41,453 nucleotides of DNA. Source: Candidatus Brocadia carolinensis (lineage in GTDB: Bacteria > Planctomycetota > Brocadiia > Brocadiales > Brocadiaceae). Below, one piece after another: positions 36,729-41,453 of the stretch. The stretch lies in NCBI GenBank assembly GCA_002009475.1, contig AYTS01000059.1, positions 1-41,453 on the forward strand. The letters are read 5' to 3'. Position 1 is the stretch's first letter, and each line of letters begins with the position of its first letter. The notes under the pieces are model-generated. The model made no database searches. It was not told where the DNA came from and worked only from the letters and a program-made list of their open reading frames with translations. Both the position numbers and the translations under genes were made by a program.

Positions 36729-36836
36729 ATGGAACTCGCCTACTTCATTTTGAGTGTGGTCTCACTGATCGTTGTTGCCTTTCTCTTTTACGGGAAATAT
36801 CTTTTTAAGCGGAAAAAGGATACCAATAAACCATGA
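36729..36836 (+). CDS. 35-residue single-span membrane protein
   Basis: ATG 36729 is preceded by GAGGTG at a proper distance. The product MELAYFILSVVSLIVVAFLF continues YGKYLFKRKKDTNKP: one membrane helix with a strongly positive C-terminus, so it should sit N-out, C-in. Its TGA overlaps the ATG of the NHLRC2-like gene (ATGA at 36833-36836), which implies translational coupling and a shared job. The function is unknown; it resembles in form the tiny helper subunits of membrane complexes. Confidence 0.65.
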   Translation: MELAYFILSVVSLIVVAFLFYGKYLFKRKKDTNKP

Positions 36837-38836
36837 AACAGATACCATTTTTTGCTAGACTTTTACCCCGAACGTCACTCTTTCTTATTTTGGCGCTCTC
36901 TCTCTTTTACTCCGGAGAAATTCCCGTGGCATCGGCACAGAAGAAAAAGACGCCAGCCGCTGAATTAACGGGCGGCACGGCCTGGCTCAATGTTTCAAGA
37001 CCTCTGACCCTCGCCGAATTAAAGGGCAAGGTCGTGCTCCTCGATTTTTGGACCTATTGCTGCATTAATTGCATGCACATCATTCCCGACCTTAAAAGGC
37101 TGGAGGCAAAATATCCAAATGAACTTGTAGTTATCGGCGTGCATTCGGCAAAATTTGTGAATGAACGGGACGCGGACAACATACGACAGGCCATCCTCCG
37201 GTATGAGATTGAACATCCGGTGGTGAATGACAGCAATTTTACGATCTGGAACGCTTACGGCGCCAGGGCGTGGCCTACGCTCGTACTGATCGATCCGGAC
37301 GGATACGTGGTGGGATCGGATACCGGTGAGGGACATTATGAGATTCTCGACAAACTCATTGGCCAGTTGGTCTCCGAGTATCGGTCAAAAAATCTCTTAC
37401 GGGATACCCCTCTTCCCCTCGCGCTGGAAAAATACCGGTTAGGAGACAGTCCTCTTTCTTTTCCCGGCAAGGTGCTGGCTGATGAGGCTTCTAATCGGTT
37501 GTTCATTGCAGATTCCGGCCACAACAGAATTGTCATAACTAACCTCGAAGGAGAGGTGCTTGATATTGCTGGCAAGGGAAAGACAGGTACAAGCGACGGC
37601 GCTTATCCGGAAGCCTGCTTCAATCATCCGCAAGGAATGGCGCTCCACGGCGATACCCTGTATGTTGCAGATACGGAGAACCATCTCATACGGAAACTGG
37701 ATTTGAAGGCAAAGACCGTGAAAACAATCGCTGGAACCGGAAAACAGGCTGAGTTTATGGCTTCCGGCGGCATGGGCATATCGTCACCCCTGAATTCACC
37801 CTGGGATCTGGTTTACCTGGAAGGACAACTTTATATTGCCATGGCCGGCGCCCACCAGATTTGGGTGATGGATTTGGAAACCACCGTTTTCCAGCCCTTT
37901 GCCGGTAACGGCAGGGAGGGACGCGTTGACAGTTCCTTTGATAAGGCGGCTCTTGCCCAGCCCAGCGGGATTACGATCTCCGGCACAAGACTCTATTTTG
38001 CCGATAGTGAGGTAAGCTCTATCCGTTACGCAGACATCGAGAAAAAGGAAGTGAAGACGATTGTAGGAAAAGACCTCTTTGTTTTTGGCGATGTTGATGG
38101 TCAGGGAGACGAAGTGCGATTGCAGCATCCGCTTGGCGTATGTAATCACAGTGGCCTTCTTTATATTGCAGACACCTACAATCACAAGATTAAGGTACTC
38201 AACCCCCAGGACAAGACATGCAGGACGTTTTCCGGCAATGGAAAACCGGGATATACCGACGGTAAGGAGGCTCAATTCTATGAACCCGGCGGTCTTAGTG
38301 TCTCCAACAATAGGCTATATGTTGCCGACACGAACAACCACGCCATCCGCATCGTGGACATGAAAACCAAAGAGGTGGGCACCTTGCAAATCAAGGGGAT
38401 GAAAACCTGGGCTACAGGCAAGGCATCGTCAGCAGGAATACCGCCATTTGCAAAGGTAGTGGAACTTCCCCTCAAAACCTTGAAAACCAGCGCCGATGTC
38501 CGGTTAACGATAGACATCCATCTGCCGAAAGGGTATCATGTAAACCCGAATGCGCCCTTCGTCTGCAGCATAAAGGGTGACAAGGGCATCCTGGCCGGAC
38601 AGGCTGAACGGGATGTGACCCTTGAAAAGCCTGAATTGCCTATAGAACTTTCTTTCACAACCGGCAGCGAAGCACGGGACGGTAGCTTAACCGTTTCAAC
38701 GACTTTTTACTGTTGCCGTACGGACAACCAGGGGGCATGTTATCTCGACCCGGTGGTCTGGCACGTGCCGGTTAAGCTTAGCAAAGACTCTCAGGACGCC
38801 AGTATGTTGTTAGGCTACGATGTAAAATTACCGTAA
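36833..38836 (+). CDS. Exported thioredoxin-like / NHL-repeat protein (NHLRC2-like)
   Basis: A 667-residue exported protein (signal peptide to about 36). Residues about 45-185 are a TlpA-like thioredoxin domain with DFWTYCCINCMHIIPDL, redox pair C77 and C80 (a further Cys at 76), as in human NHLRC2. Residues about 205-525 are NHL beta-propeller blades, seen as repeated NRLFIADSGHNRIVI, DTLYVADTENHLIRKL, LLYIADTYNHKIKVL and NRLYVADTNNHAIRIV. The final 130 residues (LPKGYHVNPNAPF, FYCCRTDNQGACYLDPVVW) look like a DsbD N-terminal-type domain. It should handle thiol redox chemistry in the periplasm. Coupled to the 35-residue membrane protein before it. Base composition is somewhat GC-richer than the surroundings. 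Confidence 0.85.
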   Translation: MKQIPFFARLLPRTSLFLILALSLFYSGEIPVASAQKKKTPAAELTGGTAWLNVSRPLTLAELKGKVVLLDFWTYCCINCMHIIPDLKRLEAKYPNELVVIGVHSAKFVNERDADNIRQAILRYEIEHPVVNDSNFTIWNAYGARAWPTLVLIDPDGYVVGSDTGEGHYEILDKLIGQLVSEYRSKNLLRDTPLPLALEKYRLGDSPLSFPGKVLADEASNRLFIADSGHNRIVITNLEGEVLDIAGKGKTGTSDGAYPEACFNHPQGMALHGDTLYVADTENHLIRKLDLKAKTVKTIAGTGKQAEFMASGGMGISSPLNSPWDLVYLEGQLYIAMAGAHQIWVMDLETTVFQPFAGNGREGRVDSSFDKAALAQPSGITISGTRLYFADSEVSSIRYADIEKKEVKTIVGKDLFVFGDVDGQGDEVRLQHPLGVCNHSGLLYIADTYNHKIKVLNPQDKTCRTFSGNGKPGYTDGKEAQFYEPGGLSVSNNRLYVADTNNHAIRIVDMKTKEVGTLQIKGMKTWATGKASSAGIPPFAKVVELPLKTLKTSADVRLTIDIHLPKGYHVNPNAPFVCSIKGDKGILAGQAERDVTLEKPELPIELSFTTGSEARDGSLTVSTTFYCCRTDNQGACYLDPVVWHVPVKLSKDSQDASMLLGYDVKLP

Positions 38837-38896
38837 TACACCCGCAACCTTCGTACGCGTTAAGGTTTTGGTGGTGGGTTTATCTGTTCCAAACAA

Positions 38897-38932
38897 AAAG
38901 CCCCAATATCTTTTTCAGAATATTGGGGCTTT
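38897..38932. terminator. Bidirectional rho-independent terminator
   Basis: AAAGCCCCAATAT (38897-38909) and ATATTGGGGCTTT (38920-38932) make a perfect 13-bp stem with a 10-base loop. It lies between the convergent NHLRC2-like and cold-shock genes. On the minus strand the stem leads into a T5 tract; on the plus strand into TTT. It serves both genes. Confidence 0.85.
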
Positions 38933-39040
38933 AATGTCGCAATTATAATTATACTTTCAGTGACTACTCCATATTTTTATACCCCTCATCTATTGCCGTT
39001 GATTATCCTTTAAAATATAAGAGTGTGCCTTTTCATAATT

Positions 39041-39241
39041 TTATAATTTTACGACGTTTGTAGCTTTGTAGCCTTTCTGGTCCTTGATGACCTCGAACTC
39101 TACCTTATCGCCCTCAGCAAGGGTCCTAAAACCCTCAGACTTGATCGACGTCTGATGTACAAATACATCCTGTCCGTTGTCCTGGGAAATAAAGCCAAAT
39201 CCCTTCTTGTCATTGAACCACTTCACGGTTCCTGTTGCCAT
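39041..39241 (-). CDS. Cold-shock protein, CspA family
   Basis: A 66-residue single-domain RNA/DNA chaperone. RNP1 KGFGFI and RNP2 VFVHQ are intact, the start [14 protein letters not shown] and the end [10 protein letters not shown] are standard. It melts RNA secondary structure in the cytosol. AGAGGGGGTGA precedes the ATG by about 10 bases, a very strong ribosome site. Its leader contains a hairpin at 39286-39316, where cold-shock mRNAs often carry regulatory structure, and the bidirectional terminator at 38897 ends its transcript. Which member of the family (A to I) cannot be told. Confidence 0.95.
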   Translation of the reverse strand: MATGTVKWFNDKKGFGFISQDNGQDVFVHQTSIKSEGFRTLAEGDKVEFEVIKDQKGYKATNVVKL

Positions 39242-39285
39242 GTAAAATCACCCCCTCTCACAGAGAAAAAATTTTTCAAATAAAA

Positions 39286-39316
39286 AAGGCTACACGGTTG
39301 TACACCTTGTAGCCTT
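39286..39316 (-). promoter_or_regulatory. Hairpin in the presumed csp 5' leader
   Basis: AAGGCTACA (39286-39294) and TGTAGCCTT (39308-39316) form a perfect 9-bp stem with a 13-base loop, about 45 bases upstream of the cold-shock start. It could be a thermoregulatory leader element, or a terminator reading the minus strand because a T6 follows (39282-39287 as A's). Confidence 0.4.
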
Positions 39317-39514
39317 ATATTACATAAATATGAATAACACGACTTGCAATACAACCAAACATGATGAAAAATAATAACAAGGAATAAGTAGCAAGTCAAA
39401 TAAAAAATAAAAATATTTGTAACAATTCACACCAGGGAGTAAACGATTACGAAATTGCGATCTTTTGCAATTCCCCTCTCAAAAGCTTATGGTTGGATGT
39501 TTTTTGTGCCGGAC

Positions 39515-39551
39515 GAGTCAGCACCACCAGCTACTCTGGTGGTGCTGACTC
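39515..39551. repeat. Perfect 16-bp palindrome
   Basis: GAGTCAGCACCACCAG and CTGGTGGTGCTGACTC are exact inverted copies with loop CTACT. No T-run follows on either strand, so it is not a typical terminator. The preceding TTTTTGTGCCGGAC resembles TTTTTGTGCTGGAC near 41300. It is probably part of a dispersed element. The rest of 39317-39690 shows no gene. Confidence 0.6.
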
Positions 39552-39690
39552 AAAATCCCAAACCAATGGTAACTATTGTTACCGTGAATATATCCGTTGA
39601 AAAAGTCCTTGAATTTGAATTATTTTGTCATTACTCTATACTCTTTAATTCCCTCGTTTAAACTGCCAAATACAATATCCTGTTTTGAAA

Positions 39691-39870
39691 ATGGTGCCAT
39701 GCAAGATATGCGTTCATCAGAAAGGTGAACGCCTGTGTATCGAACTGGGCGACTGGTTGTGCCCGGAGTGTTGTGGTCAACACAGAATCATAGATATCAA
39801 TTGCTGGACTTACTGTCCATTCTTTTTGGGTGAACAAACTTCTGTCAACCCGGAAAAGGATAAAAAATAA
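39691..39870 (+). CDS. Cys-rich mini-protein, probable metal binder
   Basis: A 59-residue product MVPCKICVHQKGERLCIELG followed by DWLCPECCGQHR, DINCWTYCPFF and a lysine-rich tail. Eight Cys are arranged as CxxC, C, CxxCC, C, C, fitting one or two zinc sites. I recall similar short Cys modules alone or at the N-terminus of longer proteins in planctomycetes, but the function is unknown. ATG 39691 is better than the in-frame TTG 39685. The gene ends 24 bases before the SAM adenosyltransferase, in the same direction, so the two are likely one operon. Confidence 0.65.
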   Translation: MVPCKICVHQKGERLCIELGDWLCPECCGQHRIIDINCWTYCPFFLGEQTSVNPEKDKK

Positions 39871-39894
39871 ATCTTCCAGGAGCCCCCCCTATCG

Positions 39895-40806
39895 ATGCAC
39901 CAACCACGAATAATTACTCTTCTGACTGACTTTGGCAATCAGGACGCTTACACAGGTATCATGAAAGGCGTAATCGCCGGCATCAACCCTTCAGCAAATA
40001 TTATCGATATTTGTCATAGTATCCCGCCACAAGATATCTTCAGCGGCGCCTATCTCCTCTTCACCGCTTACAAATATTTTCCCAAAGGCACTATTCACAT
40101 AGCCGTTGTAGACCCGGGTGTTGGAAGCCAGAGAGACATTCTCTGTGTTGAGATCCGGGACGATATCTTTCTGGTGCCAGATAACGGCATCCTCAGTTTT
40201 ATTCTCCGGGAAGAAAGGCCAAAAAGGATTATTCGGGTAACAAACAACAGATATTTCCTGAAGTCTCTGAGCAATACCTTCCACGGACGTGATGTCTTTG
40301 CACCTGTCGCAGCGCACCTGTCGCTTGGTATAAAACCGCAACAACTAGGCGACACGATCCCTCATCTGAAAACCCTTGATATACCTCAGCCCGTGTTTAA
40401 AAACAAGGAACAATGGGAAGGCCGCGTCATCTCAATCGATCGGTTTGGAAATCTTATTACAAACATTACGAGGGCACATATTGACCATCACATCATCAAA
40501 CAAAAGCAAAACAGAAATAAGGGCGCAGGAGTCAGAAGCCAGAAGTCAGAAGCCGGAAGTCGTATCCCACGCACTTCCAGAAATAAGATGCTCTTGCCGT
40601 ATAGCGCCATGGAAACCACCCTTGGAGGAAAGAAGATCAGAGGCTTGGGCACAGCCTATACCGATGTAAAACCAGGAAAACCACTCATTCTCATTGGAAG
40701 CGCAGGTTTTCTGGAAGTCTCTGTTAACAAGGGAGATGCAAGACAATACTTTAAGGTAGACAGGGGTGACATAATAACCATCCGAAATTGCCGAAAACAT
40801 GGTTAA
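39895..40806 (+). CDS. SAM hydroxide adenosyltransferase (DUF62 family) with a repeat insertion
   Basis: This family cleaves S-adenosylmethionine with water or hydroxide to adenosine and methionine and is related to fluorinase. Signatures are ITLLTDFGNQDAYTGIMKG, VVDPGVGSQRD, DNGILSF and FHGRDVFAPVAAHL in the N-terminal domain, and VISIDRFGNLITNI with LILIGSAGFLEVSVN in the C-terminal barrel. The 303 residues exceed the family norm of about 260-270: around residues 203-238 an insert GAGVRSQKSEAGSRIPRTS is encoded partly by a 14-bp tandem repeat (40530-40561). The insert keeps frame and sits in a loop, so the enzyme may stay active. Confidence 0.85.
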   Translation: MHQPRIITLLTDFGNQDAYTGIMKGVIAGINPSANIIDICHSIPPQDIFSGAYLLFTAYKYFPKGTIHIAVVDPGVGSQRDILCVEIRDDIFLVPDNGILSFILREERPKRIIRVTNNRYFLKSLSNTFHGRDVFAPVAAHLSLGIKPQQLGDTIPHLKTLDIPQPVFKNKEQWEGRVISIDRFGNLITNITRAHIDHHIIKQKQNRNKGAGVRSQKSEAGSRIPRTSRNKMLLPYSAMETTLGGKKIRGLGTAYTDVKPGKPLILIGSAGFLEVSVNKGDARQYFKVDRGDIITIRNCRKHG

Positions 40807-40817
40807 GGCGAAATACG

Positions 40818-41114
40818 TTATAGCGTTGCAAAGCGGCACCCCATTCTTCGTTGTGAAAGCGGGAGATTGCTTCGGAAAAGACCCTCGCAATGACACTGGC
40901 TGTGCGCTTTGATGGCAAAGCGCAGCGAAACCGCAACCACACCCCTCTCTTGATAGGACAAGCTTCCCCACTTGTCAGTATGATGTCAACCGGGGACGGT
41001 TGAATTGCCTCAGGGATTTCGGAGTATGCGAAAAAACATACAAAAACATGTCCTCATAAAACTCGTCCTCGTAAAAACGGGGAAGGGGGAAAAGAGGTTT
41101 TTACACAATAATAC
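40818..41114 (+). repeat. Dispersed palindromic repeat B, copy 4 (degraded)
   Basis: The first part (about 40818-40920) matches copies 1 to 3 well, with GTTGTGAAAGCGGGAGATTG and CCTCGCAATGACA; the right palindrome arm is lost. A tail like the repeat's end (AGAGGTTTTTACACAATAATAC) follows at 41094-41114, after about 170 unrelated bases, so something was inserted or rearranged. Confidence 0.65.
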
Positions 41115-41238
41115 GGGAGGGATGGCAAAGCCGTCACCAAAAGACTTTTTAGCTTTTATCTGCATTTGACTCCTACCGGCATCCGCAATTTTGTCTGGAA
41201 AGAATACACGTCTCTCGGCGCATCAAAGTAAGAGGATC

Positions 41239-41282
41239 AATTAGCCTTCGGCGACTTTCACCCCTATTTCCCCCCGTTTACG
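41239..41282. repeat. Dispersed repeat A, copy 3 (truncated)
   Basis: AATTAGCCTTCGGCGACTTTCACCCC-type start, then TTTCCCCCCGTTTACG, matching the left half of copies 1 and 2. The right half is absent, cut just where the hairpin turns. Confidence 0.6.
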
Positions 41283-41347
41283 CTTACTGCTGGACAATTT
41301 TTGTGCTGGACAAAGCAAAGGGCGAGTAGTTGCTATTATTCTCTGAT

Positions 41348-41373
41348 GTTTCGGCGTGTCCTCACGCCGAAAC
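41348..41373. repeat. Hairpin 1 of a REP-like pair
   Basis: GTTTCGGCGTG and CACGCCGAAAC form a perfect 11-bp stem with loop TCCT. A related stem at 41421-41448 shares GTTTCGG and CCGAAAC. No gene covers them. Confidence 0.6.
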
Positions 41374-41420
41374 CCACTGTCGATGACTCCGGATTCGTCA
41401 CGGTGCCGAGGATTAATTCT

Positions 41421-41448
41421 TGTTTCGGTGAGAGGACTCACCGAAACA
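41421..41448. repeat. Hairpin 2 of a REP-like pair
   Basis: TGTTTCGGTGAG and CTCACCGAAACA form a perfect 12-bp stem with loop AGGA. Its loop is the complement of the TCCT loop in hairpin 1, so the two are diverged inverted copies of one motif. Confidence 0.6.
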
Positions 41449-41453
41449 TCCAA

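Noticed and set aside
40530..40561. A CRISPR-like array
   Set aside because: The 14-bp units are tandem with no spacers, and they lie inside a coding gene. No CRISPR array or cas gene is seen anywhere in the window.
41241..41453. 70-codon minus-strand frame at the window end
   Set aside because: It is built from two REP-like hairpins and truncated repeat A, so it is not a gene.

Overview
The window looks like a piece of an AT-rich Gram-negative genome. A planctomycete of the anammox order Brocadiales is my best guess from the overall flavour: an NHLRC2-like thioredoxin/NHL protein, a YdbH-YnbE-YdbL outer-membrane set, many degraded insertion sequences and many short palindromic intergenic repeats. 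No anammox marker gene (hydrazine synthase, hydroxylamine oxidoreductase) lies here, so this is inference. Most of the window is ordinary housekeeping DNA broken up by repeat-rich gaps.

Layout. 1-1210: wreckage of an IS630-type and an IS4-type element; the IS4 end forms the last codons of a metallo-beta-lactamase-fold hydrolase gene. 1193-2418: that hydrolase, a coupled zinc-ribbon protein, a 27-bp palindrome and an unlisted 37-residue Cys-rich protein. 2723-4117: a two-gene unit with a degenerate Lon-like domain protein and an exported protein. 4198-5679: aldehyde dehydrogenase. 6045-8198: a GC-richer TIR/NB-ARC/TPR protein of the NLR-like, defence-associated type, next to the 3' end of tRNA-Ala(CGC). 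8755-10090: a membrane HELSH protein and a DNA-repair methyltransferase. 10736-12295: pyrF and a TrpG/PabA glutaminase. 12418-17777: promoter, attenuator-like hairpin, then nusA-infB-DUF503-rbfA-hisG. 17817-20194: TPR protein and YebC. 20206-26446: ftsH, tRNA-Pro(GGG), ychF, a membrane J-domain protein followed by a VWA protein, and an exported cyclophilin. 26552-27416: tRNA-Met, a palindromic repeat and a second IS4 remnant. 27511-31251: a TIM-barrel protein, a Cache-domain receptor without output domain, and a large BshC-like protein. 32040-35326: ydbH-ynbE-ydbL. 35704-40806: a short 'PGFTAE'-type peptide gene, a 35-residue membrane protein coupled to the NHLRC2-like protein, a cold-shock protein, a Cys-rich mini-protein and a SAM hydroxide adenosyltransferase. 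The end is repeats.

Two things stand out. The first is the TIR-NB-ARC-TPR gene, the best candidate for an immune system here. The second is a consistent pattern of reading-frame breaks in conserved genes: pyrF, hisG, yebC (twice), the TPR protein and the J-domain protein each carry exactly one surplus A in an A7 or A8 coding-strand run, and nusA lacks one base. Reading across these sites restores full-length, family-typical proteins. Sequencing error in homopolymers is the plainest explanation; poly(A) transcriptional slippage is the interesting alternative. I annotate these as single genes spanning the break. At least two dispersed repeat families (A: 3 copies; B: 4 copies) occupy the larger gaps.
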